From Azospirillum brasilense (lineage in GTDB: Bacteria > Pseudomonadota > Alphaproteobacteria > Azospirillales > Azospirillaceae), in the NCBI RefSeq assembly GCF_005222205.1, contig NZ_CP032346.1, forward strand, positions 849,001 through 913,000: a DNA stretch of 64,000 bases, in the 5' to 3' direction. The translations under genes were made by a program, and so were the position numbers. This document shows positions 46,542 to 54,854 of this stretch, in pieces (the first letter of the stretch is position 1; each line of letters begins with the position of its first letter). The notes under the pieces are model-generated. The model worked only from the letters and a program-made list of their open reading frames with translations. It was not told where the DNA came from and did no database searches.

Positions 46542-46551
46542 AAATAGCCTC

Positions 46552-46575
46552 TGTGGTACACGGCAATGGTACACG
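46552..46575. repeat. GGTACA repeats near attR (possible integrase arm site)
   Basis: TGTGGTACACGGCAATGGTA and the following bases match 39529-39550 near attL in sequence, spacing and orientation. A third GGTACA follows at about 46580. They lie in the integrase promoter region, so they could also mediate autoregulation. Confidence 0.5.
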
Positions 46576-46649
46576 TTTACGGTACAGATAGCCATAGAAC
46601 ACCAGTAAATTCAATGAATATAACGGCTTTCGAGCGTTTTGGCTTGGGC

Positions 46650-46666
46650 TCCTGGCGCCCCAGCCA
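46650..46666. other. attR: duplicate of the tRNA-Gln 3' end
   Basis: TCCTGGCGCCCCAGCCA, identical to 39460-39476. Upstream bases do not continue the tRNA, so this copy is only the att core carried by the island. Confidence 0.85.
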
Positions 46667-46694
46667 CCGAATTTCCTGAAGACTCAGGCACCTA

Positions 46695-46748
46695 TGTCAG
46701 TTCCTCCTATAGATGCGAGTTAACAGCTATAGGTGAGAAGTTGACAGC
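46695..46748. repeat. Candidate left end of a Tn7-like transposon
   Basis: TGTCAG at 46695 is followed by two similar units: CTATAGATGCGAGTTAACAG at 46707 and CTATAGGTGAGAAGTTGACA at 46727. TGT ends followed by 20-22-bp repeats are typical of Tn7/Tn5053-type ends bound by TnsB/TniA. ACTCGCATCTAT, the inverse of the first unit, recurs at about 46875. The rest up to 47026 shows no gene. Confidence 0.5.
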
Positions 46749-47026
46749 GTTGGGTGCGAGCTGCGCTCGCTCGGTAAAGCAAAAGACAAAACGACAACAA
46801 TAGCTTAGCGCCTTGCGGTCGAGCATCGTCCCGAGTGTCCCGTCGCCAGCCACTTCGGAGACGCGTGCTGGATACTCGCATCTATTGATGTTACCGCGCG
46901 CACTCTGCGCCGACCCGACCAGGGCTCGTTCCATCGCGCATTCCGGTTGACCTCCCGCTCCGTGGCAAAAGCCCGCGCCGTCGCATACCGATGTAAGGCA
47001 TCGACGGACGACGGAGACGCCCGGAC

Positions 47027-48319
47027 ATGGTGTGGACGACGAGCGGTTTGTGGCCTTGGCGCCCGGCGCTGTTGCCGGACGAGACCTTCTCCTCCTGGTT
47101 TGCCCGGCTCGCCGCCGGCAACGGCTTGTACCCGGACGAGCTTTACCGGCTGGTCAAGCCCGGCGCCCATCCACGGCCCCGCGATCTCGACCGCCATGTG
47201 GAGCCGGACCTCCAGACCACCTTGGCCGAGCGTACTGGAGTTGATGCCGAAGCGTTGCGGCAAGCCGCCTTCACCCGCTGGGCTGGCCTCGTCTTCGAGG
47301 AGGATGACGGCCGCAACAAGTTGGCTTGGCTACCGCTGGCCGGCACCGAGGATTCCAAGCGATCCTTTGGTCAACAGGTCTGCCCGGCGTGCTTGAGTGA
47401 AGACACCGTCCCCTATCTTCGGCTCTCCTGGCGTCTCGGTTTCGTGACGGCCTGCCCCCGACACCGCAAGCTCCTGATTGACCGTTGCCCAGGCTGCGGC
47501 GAACCGGTGCAAATCCTTCGCACCATCCCCGACAAGGGCGTCCGCTGCTGGAAATGCGGCGCCGATTTCGCGCGAGCGCCCCAGGATGCTTTGCCCGACA
47601 CCTCGGACCCGGAGCGCCAGCAGCAACTCCTCGACATCACTGCAGCTGGCTGGACGAGCCTTGGCGCATACGGACCGGTCTACTCGTTCGTCTACTTTCG
47701 AGTGCTGATGCTGGTGTTCCGGCTGCTCGCTACCGGCCGCCACGCCGACCCGCTCCGAAACTGGATCGCAGCTCGGCGTGGTGATTCTCCGCCGAACGTG
47801 CCCCGGATCAAGCAGGTAGAACTGCTGAACACGCGGTGCCGGCACGAGCTGCTCAACATGACGGCCGAACTGCTGGAGGAATGGCCACATCGGTTCGTCG
47901 ATGCCTGTCGGGATGTTGGTGTCACCAACCGTCACGTCATCAAAGGAGATCGGCATTACCCCTTCGCCTTCGCGCACGCTGTGGAATGGAACCTGAGCGA
48001 GACCGTGCGGGCAGTCACTGCGGATGAGGTGCGCTCCGGGATGGCCTATCTGCGCGGGAAAGACCAACAACCGACATTCAGCGCGCTCGTCGACCTCTTT
48101 GGCGTTAAGCCGACAGCCCACCGCTCGCTTGCCGAACCCGCATCGGTCCGCACGCCTTACGGCCAGGGCCGCTACTGGAAGCTGGATGGGGTATCGAGTG
48201 ACATCCGTATCGCGGCGCGCGAAGCGGCCATCCGTTCCGGCGAGAGTGTCGCCGCCTGGGTCGAAAAGGCCCTGCGGAGCGCACTTGAATCACCGCACGG
48301 GAATACAACCGCTGCTTGA
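47027..48319 (+). CDS. tniQ: TniQ-family target-selection protein
   Basis: A 430-residue TniQ protein. The N-terminal signature is ALLPDETFSSWFARLAAGNG. Zinc-ribbon elements follow: CPACLSED, a TACPRHRKLLIDRCPGCGEP run, and VRCWKCGADF, giving the usual CxxC/CxxH sets. TniQ (TnsD-like) proteins choose the target site and recruit the AAA+ protein TniB/TnsC. Here it precedes tnsA-like, tniA and tniB genes on the same strand; finding it first in the order is unusual. No N-terminal extension or Cas partner is seen. The ATG at 47027 gives the normal N-terminus. Confidence 0.88.
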   Translation: MVWTTSGLWPWRPALLPDETFSSWFARLAAGNGLYPDELYRLVKPGAHPRPRDLDRHVEPDLQTTLAERTGVDAEALRQAAFTRWAGLVFEEDDGRNKLAWLPLAGTEDSKRSFGQQVCPACLSEDTVPYLRLSWRLGFVTACPRHRKLLIDRCPGCGEPVQILRTIPDKGVRCWKCGADFARAPQDALPDTSDPERQQQLLDITAAGWTSLGAYGPVYSFVYFRVLMLVFRLLATGRHADPLRNWIAARRGDSPPNVPRIKQVELLNTRCRHELLNMTAELLEEWPHRFVDACRDVGVTNRHVIKGDRHYPFAFAHAVEWNLSETVRAVTADEVRSGMAYLRGKDQQPTFSALVDLFGVKPTAHRSLAEPASVRTPYGQGRYWKLDGVSSDIRIAAREAAIRSGESVAAWVEKALRSALESPHGNTTAA

Positions 48320-48380
48320 CCGACGGCCGAAGCCGTGATTCATATCAGAATATTCCATTTGGTTAATGGAGCGCGGTCCA

Positions 48381-49022
48381 ATGCCTGTCCGCTCTATACC
48401 CCTGAGCCACAGCAGCGTCACCGGGCGTCTGGCGTCCCGACCGAATCAGCCGGCCCTTGCCTTCGAATCGTCACTGGAGCGTGATTTCGCCATCCTCCAT
48501 CTCTTCGACCCGACGGTCGAGAGCGTCGAGGAACAGCCGGTGCGTATTGACTACACGGCACCGACCGGTCGCAAAACCCACTACACCCCCGATTTCCTGG
48601 TGGTTTACCGATCAGGCGGTCCATCCGCCCGCCTCGTCGAAGTGAAGTACAAAGCCGAACTTGACCGCAAGGCTCTGCGCTACGCTGCGCGTTTCGAGGC
48701 TGCCCGTCAGTATGCCGCCGCTCGGGGATGGACCTTCGAGGTGGTGACGGAGACGGCGATCCGGACGCCGTGGCTGGAGAACGCTCGCTTCCTCCTGCAG
48801 TACCGGCATCGGCCTGCCGATCCCGGCCGATGCCGGCGGCTGCTGGACGCGCTGAACGCGATCACGACGGCGGCGGCTGGTGATCTGCTCCGGTCGGCGT
48901 TCACGACGTTGAGCGAGCAGCAGCTCGGCCTGCCATGCCTCTGGCATCTGGTCGCAACGGGCAGGATCACCGCGGACCTCGATTGTCCGCTCACCATGAA
49001 CACCGTGCTGCAGATGGCGTGA
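48381..49022 (+). CDS. tnsA: TnsA-like endonuclease of a heteromeric transposase
   Basis: A 213-residue protein with the restriction-fold core of TnsA: Glu33 in FESSLERDF, Asp71 in THYTPDFLVV, and Lys89 in LVEVKYKAEL, matching the E-D-(Q/E)xK set of E. coli Tn7 TnsA. TnsA cuts the 5' strands at transposon ends so that the element moves by cut-and-paste. The C-terminal half (LLRSAFTTLSEQQLGLPCLW) fits the part that contacts TnsB/TnsC. The ATG at 48381 has GGAG 9 bases upstream; 48366 is a weaker alternative. It ends 11 bp before the tniA start. Confidence 0.82.
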   Translation: MPVRSIPLSHSSVTGRLASRPNQPALAFESSLERDFAILHLFDPTVESVEEQPVRIDYTAPTGRKTHYTPDFLVVYRSGGPSARLVEVKYKAELDRKALRYAARFEAARQYAAARGWTFEVVTETAIRTPWLENARFLLQYRHRPADPGRCRRLLDALNAITTAAAGDLLRSAFTTLSEQQLGLPCLWHLVATGRITADLDCPLTMNTVLQMA

Positions 49023-49033
49023 GGGGGGTGCGC

Positions 49034-50977
49034 ATGGCCGCCAAGCTCAGTTACCGCCCGAAGTCGAAGGTGCTCCACCGCGACCGCGTCTGGACCATCG
49101 TGCGGGCCGTCACGCCGACCTCGGTGCTGATCGAGGACACTACCACCGGCGAGACCGATGTCGTCAATGTGACCGACCTCCAATCGCCGGAACCGAAGAA
49201 GGTCGAGGCAGCACGGCGGTCTTCACCAAGGCCCAAGGATGAGCAAAGCCTGGCCGAAGCCAAAAGACGGATGGAGATTATCAAGCCCCTGCTCGACCTG
49301 CCCGAAGGCCGTACGGAGGCCGTTGAGGCCGCAGCAAAGTCCGCCGGTATCAGCACGGCCACCCTCTTCCGCTGGATCAAGCTCTACCGTGACGGCGGTC
49401 AGCTCTCCTACCTCGCGCCGCTGCGTCGTGGCCGGGCGATGCCGTCCCGACTCGACGCGAAGGTGGAGACGATCATTCAGAGCGTGATCGACGAGTATTA
49501 CCTGACCCGTCAGCAGCGCAGTGGGACGAAGGCGATCGAAGAGGTGGAGCGCCGCTGTCGTACTGCCGGTCTCAAGCCACCACACGCCAACTCGATCCGA
49601 AAGCGGCTCCGTGCCGTCCATCCACGTGATGCCCTAGCCAAGCGTCGCGGACGCAAGGAAGCGCGTGACAAGCACGGAGAGGTGAAAGGTGAGTTCCCGG
49701 AGGGACGCTGGCCACTCGACGTTGTCCAGATCGACCACACCCTCCTGGACCTGATCCTGGTGGACGAGGAGTTTCGGCAGCCTATTGGCCGGCCCTGGCT
49801 AACCCTGGCGATCGACGTCTTCAGCCGCATGGTTGTCGGCTATCACATCTCGTTGGACGCTCCGAGCGCGTTCGGCGTCGGCTTGTGCCTGTGCCACGCC
49901 TTCCTGCCCAAGGAAGCGGAACTCGACCGGCTCGGTATCAAGGGCGAATGGCCGGTCTGGGGCATCATGACGAAGATCCACGCCGACAACGGAAAGGACT
50001 TCCGAAGCGCCACGCTGAAGCGGTCATGCGAAGAGTATGGTATCGACATCCAGTGGCGGCCGGTGCGCACCCCGCATTTCGGCGGTCACATCGAGCGGTT
50101 GATGGGTACTGTGGCGAAGGAAATTCACGCCCTGCCCGGCACCACCTTTGCGAACCCAAAGCAACGCGGCGAGTACGACTCGGACGCTCGGTCAATCATG
50201 ACCCTGCCGGAAATCCGGCGGTGGCTGGTCCAGTTCATCGTCGGCGTCTACCACAAACGCGAGCACCGCGGCATCGGCATGCCGCCCATCGAGAGGTGGC
50301 GCGAGGGCATCCTCGGCAACGGGAGGCAAAAGGGAATCGGCCTGCCGGAGCCAGTGTCCGATCCGCGACGTCTGCGGATCGACTTCCTCCCCTTCGAGGA
50401 GCGCACCGTCCAGCGCGACGGCATCGTCTGGGACAAGGTGGCCTACTACGGCGACGTGATCCGCCCATGGATCAACGTTTCCCACGGTCGGCAGAAGCGC
50501 AAGTTCGTGGTGCGGCGCGACCCCACCGACATCAGTCGCGTCTACGTGCTCGACCCCGACCAGAACGAGTACTTCGAAGTGCCCTACCGCGACCTGACCA
50601 AGCCGTCGATCTCGATCTGGGAATATCGGGCGGCTGAAAAGTTCCTGAGCGACCGCGGCATCAAGGGCGCCAACGAGGACGAAATCTTCGAGGCCCGCCA
50701 GGAGATGCTGCGAATCGAGGAGGAGGCCCAGAAGGAAACCAAGCGCAAGCGGCGGAACCGTGAACGCAAGAAGCACCATGCCGAAATCACCCTGCCTCCC
50801 GCGCCCTCTCCCGATCCAGCGCTAGACGACCGTCGTAACGACGGCCACCTGTCGCTCGTCGTAGACAACACAACTCCGGCCGCAAAGCCTGGCCGGGGAA
50901 AATCGCGGGGCGGCGATTCGGATTTCGACTTTGATTTCAATGAGCACGACGTGAAGACAGGGGTGGAAGAATGGTAA
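49034..50977 (+). CDS. tniA: TnsB/TniA-type DDE transposase
   Basis: A 647-residue Mu-type transposase. The catalytic triad is Asp234 (VVQIDHTLLD), Asp318 (IHADNGKDF) and Glu354 (GGHIERLMG). An N-terminal HTH region (GISTATLFRWIKLYRDGG) should bind the end repeats, and a C-terminal basic, coiled stretch (EEEAQKETKRKRRNRERKK) should contact TniB. It cuts and joins the 3' transposon ends. The ATG at 49034 is preceded by GAGGGGGG. The stop overlaps the tniB start by 7 bp. Confidence 0.9.
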   Translation: MAAKLSYRPKSKVLHRDRVWTIVRAVTPTSVLIEDTTTGETDVVNVTDLQSPEPKKVEAARRSSPRPKDEQSLAEAKRRMEIIKPLLDLPEGRTEAVEAAAKSAGISTATLFRWIKLYRDGGQLSYLAPLRRGRAMPSRLDAKVETIIQSVIDEYYLTRQQRSGTKAIEEVERRCRTAGLKPPHANSIRKRLRAVHPRDALAKRRGRKEARDKHGEVKGEFPEGRWPLDVVQIDHTLLDLILVDEEFRQPIGRPWLTLAIDVFSRMVVGYHISLDAPSAFGVGLCLCHAFLPKEAELDRLGIKGEWPVWGIMTKIHADNGKDFRSATLKRSCEEYGIDIQWRPVRTPHFGGHIERLMGTVAKEIHALPGTTFANPKQRGEYDSDARSIMTLPEIRRWLVQFIVGVYHKREHRGIGMPPIERWREGILGNGRQKGIGLPEPVSDPRRLRIDFLPFEERTVQRDGIVWDKVAYYGDVIRPWINVSHGRQKRKFVVRRDPTDISRVYVLDPDQNEYFEVPYRDLTKPSISIWEYRAAEKFLSDRGIKGANEDEIFEARQEMLRIEEEAQKETKRKRRNRERKKHHAEITLPPAPSPDPALDDRRNDGHLSLVVDNTTPAAKPGRGKSRGGDSDFDFDFNEHDVKTGVEEW

Positions 50978-51852
50978 GCGTTCCCCAGCCCCACCCCAAC
51001 GGCGCTGTCCCGGCGCCCCCTCCGGATGATCCCAGTTGGGAGCTGCATGAGCGTCTACGCTCCATCCGGAAAGTCCGCTGGATTGACTACCCGGTGGCGA
51101 CAGCGGCGGTCGAGCGGTTGACCAAGCTGATCGATGGACCCCAGACCCACCGGCCACCGTGCTGCCTGATCTACAGCGACACCAACAACGGTAAGACAAC
51201 CGTTTGCCTGAAGTTCGCTCGCGACATAAACGGCACGGCCGAAAGCGATGCCGGCGAACGTACCGAGGTTCCAGTGCTAATGGTTCAAGCGCCGGCACAT
51301 CCCGACATCGGCGGCCTCTATGACGCGTTTCTACGTCGCCTGAATGCACCCTACCTTGCCACGGCACGCACCGACCGGAAGTGCGATCAGGTACTGCGCC
51401 TGCTGCCGCAGGTCGGGGTGCGCATGATCGTGATCGACGAAATCCACCACGTTCTGGCCGGCAAAGTCGACCAGCGCAGCATCTTTCTGAACTCGGTGAA
51501 GGCCCTGAGCAACGAGTTGCCCATTCCCATCGTAGCCGTAGGCACTCAGGACGCCCTGCGAACCTTTCAGACCGACCAGCAACTCGGCAACCGCTTCGAG
51601 CCCTTCCACATTCCCCGCTGGACCGTCGGCAAGGACTACGCCCTTTTCCTCGCGCGCCTGTGCGATGCCATGGGGCTACAAAAGGAAAGCAACTTCCACT
51701 CCCGCCAGTTGGTGAGTCGCTTCCACACTTTGAGCGAAGGCCTGACCGGTGAGACGTACGCCTCCGGTGAGCGCCGCCTTGGCAAAGTAGGGGGTGGCGT
51801 CTGAGGTTTGTGTGGCGCGTCATCGCGCGGACGCAAACGAGTTGCAAACGTC

Positions 51853-52263
51853 ATGGCTTATCAGCGGGTCGAGGTTCTGACGGGAACGGAGCGGCGGCGG
51901 AATTACACGCCGGCGGAGAAGGTGCGGATGGTCGAGGAGGCGTTCCGCCCCGGCGTGGTGGTGACGGAGGCGGCCCGCCGGCTGGGCGTGCACGAAAGCC
52001 TGCTGTACCGCTGGCGGGGGCTGATGAAGGCCACAGGGAGCGCCGTGGCCGAACCGTCCAGCTTCGTCGCGGTGACCATCACGCCGGAGCCGACCCTAAC
52101 CGAACCGCCGGTCGTGGAGCCCCCTGGGCCATTGCCGCTTCCGGCCGCGCCGGCCACGCGCCCGGCGGTCCTCGAGGTCATCTTGCCCAGCGGGGCACGC
52201 CTGCGTCTGGAAGGGCCGGTCGACCCGGCTTTGGCGGCGGCTGTCATCGGTGCCCTGGCATGA
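51853..52263 (+). CDS. tnpA: IS66 accessory protein TnpA
   Basis: A 136-residue protein with an HTH (YTPAEKVRMVEEAFRPG and VTEAARRLGVHESLLYRWRG) and a proline-rich linker before ILPSGARLRLEGPVD. This is the standard IS66 OrfA. Its stop overlaps the tnpB start in an ATGA. The start at 51853 (MAYQRVEV) is preferred to 51808. Confidence 0.88.
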   Translation: MAYQRVEVLTGTERRRNYTPAEKVRMVEEAFRPGVVVTEAARRLGVHESLLYRWRGLMKATGSAVAEPSSFVAVTITPEPTLTEPPVVEPPGPLPLPAAPATRPAVLEVILPSGARLRLEGPVDPALAAAVIGALA

Positions 52264-52607
52264 TCCCGGTGCCGAGCGGGGTGCGGGTCTGGCTGGCCAC
52301 CGGGCACACCGACATGCGCAAGGGCTGGGCGAGCTTGGCGTTGCTGGTGCAGGAACGCTTCGCCCAAGACCCGCACAGCGGCCATCTCTTCATCTTCCGC
52401 GGACGCCGCGGCGATCTGGTGAAGATCATCTGGCATGACGGCCAGGGCAGTTGCCTGTTCATGAAGAGGCTGGAGCGGGGCCGTTTCATCTGGCCCACGC
52501 CGGCGGACGGCGCGGTATCGATCTCGGTCGGGCAGATGGGCTATCTGCTCGAAGGCATCGACTGGCGCAATCCGCAGAAGACTTGGCGCCCCGAGACCGC
52601 GGGGTGA
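52260..52607 (+). CDS. tnpB: IS66 accessory protein TnpB
   Basis: A 115-residue IS66 Orf2 protein: MIPVPSGVRVWLATGHTDMR at the start and HLFIFRGRRGDLVKIIWHDG in the middle are the family signatures. It is required with TnpA for IS66 transposition, but its biochemical role is unclear. The start overlaps the end of tnpA by 4 bp. Confidence 0.92.
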   Translation: MIPVPSGVRVWLATGHTDMRKGWASLALLVQERFAQDPHSGHLFIFRGRRGDLVKIIWHDGQGSCLFMKRLERGRFIWPTPADGAVSISVGQMGYLLEGIDWRNPQKTWRPETAG

Positions 52608-52686
52608 CTGCGACACGGTGAATCGACGGACCGGTTCAGGGGGGATTGCGGCGGTTCGACGGCGCGATCCCAGGTAAACTGGCTCC

Positions 52687-54294
52687 ATGACCGCCACCCT
52701 GCCCGACGACATCGCCCGCTTGCGCGCCGCCTTGGCGCAGGCCGAGGCACGGGCGGACGCGGCGGAAGCCGAAGCGGCCCGGGCCAGGGCGATGGCGTCG
52801 AACACCGAGGCGCTGATCGCCAGCCTGAAGCTGGAAATCGAGAAGCTCCGGCGCGAACTCTACGGCACGCGCTCCGAGCGCAAGGCGCGCCTGCTGGACC
52901 AGTTGGAGTTCCAGCTCGAAGAGCTGGAAGCAACGGCCAGCGAGGACGAACTGGCGGCCGAGCAGGCCGCCGCCAAAACCACCGCGGTGACGGCCTTCAC
53001 CCGCAAACGGCCATCGCGCCAGCCCTTTCCCGACCACCTGCCGCGTGAGCGCGTCGTTGTGCCGGCCCCGGCGAGTTGCCCGTGCTGCGGCTCGGACAAG
53101 CTGTGCAAGCTGGGCGAGACGATCACCGAGACGCTGGAGGTGATCCCGCGCCAGTGGAAGGTGATCCAGACAGTGCGGGAGCGGTTCTCCTGCCGGGCCT
53201 GCGAGACGATCAGCCAGCCGCCGGCGCCGTTCCACGCCACCCCGCGGGGCTGGGCCGGCCCCAACCTGCTGGCCACCGTTCTGTTCGAGAAGTTCGGCCA
53301 GCATCAGCCGCTGAACCGGCAAGCCGAACGCTTCGCGCGCGAGGGCGTGCCGCTCAGCCTGTCCACCCTGGCCGACCAGGTGGGCACCGCCGCCGCGGTG
53401 CTGAAGCCGCTGCACGACCTGATCGCGGCGCATGTGATGGCGGCCGGGCGGCTGCATGGAGACGACACGCCGGTGCCCGTGCTGGCCAAGGGCAAGACCG
53501 ACACCGGGCGGCTGTGGGTGTATGTGCGCGATGACCGGCCGTTCGCCGGCCAAGCCCCACCGGCGGCGCTGTTTCACTATTCGCGCGACCGTAAGGGCGA
53601 GCATCCCGAACAGCACTTGGCCGGCTTCACCGGCTGGCTGCAGGCCGATGCGTTCGCCGGCTACAACCGGCTGTACGAGCCCGACCGTCGGCCGGGGCCG
53701 ATCCATGCCGCGCTGTGCTGGGCGCATGCCCGGCGCGGCTTCTTCAAGTTGGCCGACATCGCCGCGAACACCAGACGCGGCAAGGACGCCCCGCCGATCT
53801 CACCGCTGGCGCTGGAGGCCGTGAGGCGCATCGACGCCCTCTTCGATCTCGAGCGCGCCTTGAACGGCAAGCCGGCGGCCGAGCGGCGGGCGGCCCGCCA
53901 GGAGCACGGCATCGCCCTGGTAGCCGCGCTGGAGGGCTGGATGCGGATGGAGCGTGCCCGGCTCTCCCGCCATGCCCCCGTGGCCAAGGCGATGGACTAC
54001 ATGCTGACCCGTTGGGACGGCTTCACCCGCTTCCTCGGCGATGGCCGGCTGTGCCTGACGAACAACGCCGCCGAACGCGGCCTGCGCGGGATTGCCTTGG
54101 GCAGAAAGGCGTGGCTGTTCTGCGGCTCCGATCGCGGCGGCCACCGGGCCGCCATCATGTACGGCCTGATCACCACAGCCAAGCTGAACGACGTTGACCC
54201 GCAGGCGTGGCTGGCCAATGTGCTGGCCCGCATCGCAGACCTCCCGCAAAACCGCCTGCCCGAACTGCTGCCCTGGAACTGGAAGCCAGCCTGA
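52687..54294 (+). CDS. tnpC: IS66 transposase TnpC
   Basis: A 535-residue DDE transposase. An N-terminal coiled coil (residues about 8-60) is followed by the zinc-finger part (CPCCGSDKLCKLGE) and the catalytic domain. Landmarks are HGDDTPVPVL, WAHARRGFF, and a C-terminal LTNNAAERGLRGIALGRKAW with the final Glu. The C-terminal IS66_C element (DPQAWLANVLARIADLP) is present, so the gene appears intact. Confidence 0.93.
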   Translation: MTATLPDDIARLRAALAQAEARADAAEAEAARARAMASNTEALIASLKLEIEKLRRELYGTRSERKARLLDQLEFQLEELEATASEDELAAEQAAAKTTAVTAFTRKRPSRQPFPDHLPRERVVVPAPASCPCCGSDKLCKLGETITETLEVIPRQWKVIQTVRERFSCRACETISQPPAPFHATPRGWAGPNLLATVLFEKFGQHQPLNRQAERFAREGVPLSLSTLADQVGTAAAVLKPLHDLIAAHVMAAGRLHGDDTPVPVLAKGKTDTGRLWVYVRDDRPFAGQAPPAALFHYSRDRKGEHPEQHLAGFTGWLQADAFAGYNRLYEPDRRPGPIHAALCWAHARRGFFKLADIAANTRRGKDAPPISPLALEAVRRIDALFDLERALNGKPAAERRAARQEHGIALVAALEGWMRMERARLSRHAPVAKAMDYMLTRWDGFTRFLGDGRLCLTNNAAERGLRGIALGRKAWLFCGSDRGGHRAAIMYGLITTAKLNDVDPQAWLANVLARIADLPQNRLPELLPWNWKPA

Positions 54295-54854
54295 CCGCGG
54301 CGCTCACCGGATGCTTACGGTGAGACTTGGAAACTGATGACCGCGGCGGCTGAGACCGCGATCGCCAGCGGCCGGGAGATGGTTGATGCGACACTCCTGG
54401 AAGAGTTGCCTTGGGTTGCACCGAGTGAAAGGAGGCGTGCAGGGAGACTTGGATGAGGAGAGCATGCCGCTATAAAAAAGCGTTTATATACTTCCCAAAC
54501 CCAAAGCTGGCGATACGACTCGCCGGGCACCGATGAGGCGCTCGATTATCTGTACTCGTTGATAAGATTTTCCACGGTTTTGCGCCAATATATCCTAGCT
54601 CGTTCTATGTCTATTGGGTCTTGTATGTAATCTTCAGGACTATCGCCGCCATCCAGCATCCTGCGCAACTCCGCGATAAACCGATCCTTTTTCTCGAGAA
54701 CATCTCGGTCGATTAGTGCGGAGTATACACTGGCTTCGGCTAATGTCATGTCGCCGATTGTCTTGTAACCTGTCTTTCCATTTTCCTTCTTGGCGGGAAT
54801 GGTGTCGAGATAGCCCCAGAGATCGAGAAAACGCTTATGAAACGATTTGTTTAG

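Larger units (their letters stand above)
39477..46666. mobile_element. tRNA-Gln-integrated genomic island, 7.2 kb
   Basis: The interval is flanked by 17-bp direct att repeats and has its integrase gene next to attR. Contents: small ORF, helicase/replication-like ATPase, AAA-TIR protein, serine resolvase, tyrosine integrase. Base composition and codon use are clearly more AT-rich than the surrounding core, most of all at 42.5-44.2 and 45.1-46.6 kb. It has no structural phage genes or conjugation genes, so it is a satellite-like or defence-carrying integrative element. Confidence 0.85.
51756..54318 (+). mobile_element. IS66-family insertion sequence
   Basis: A 2563-bp element with three genes (tnpA, tnpB, tnpC). 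Terminal repeats are GTACGCCTCCGGTGAGCGCC on the left and, inverted, GTAAGCATCCGGTGAGCGCC on the right. A perfect 8-bp direct duplication GGTGAGAC flanks it (51748-51755 and 54319-54326), as expected for IS66. Confidence 0.93.
50971..54456 (+). pseudogene. tniB: TniB/TnsC AAA+ ATPase gene split by an IS66 element
   Basis: The 5' part (50971-51755) encodes Walker A SDTNNGKTT (69-77), Walker B MIVIDEIHH (Asp156-Glu157) and continues to TLSEGLTGET. The IS66 element then intervenes. The missing end resumes at 54327 with WKLMTAAAETAIASGREM and reaches a TGA at 54456. Removing the IS and one 8-bp duplication gives exactly 305 codons in frame, so the ancestral protein had 304 residues. In the present sequence the frame reads into the IS and stops at 51804 after a foreign tail. 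TniB links TniQ to the transposase, so transposition is probably blocked unless the IS excises. Confidence 0.88.

Noticed and set aside
46805-47263. Minus-strand 152-codon frame across the tniQ start
   Set aside because: Antisense to the conserved TniQ N-terminus, and the translation looks random.
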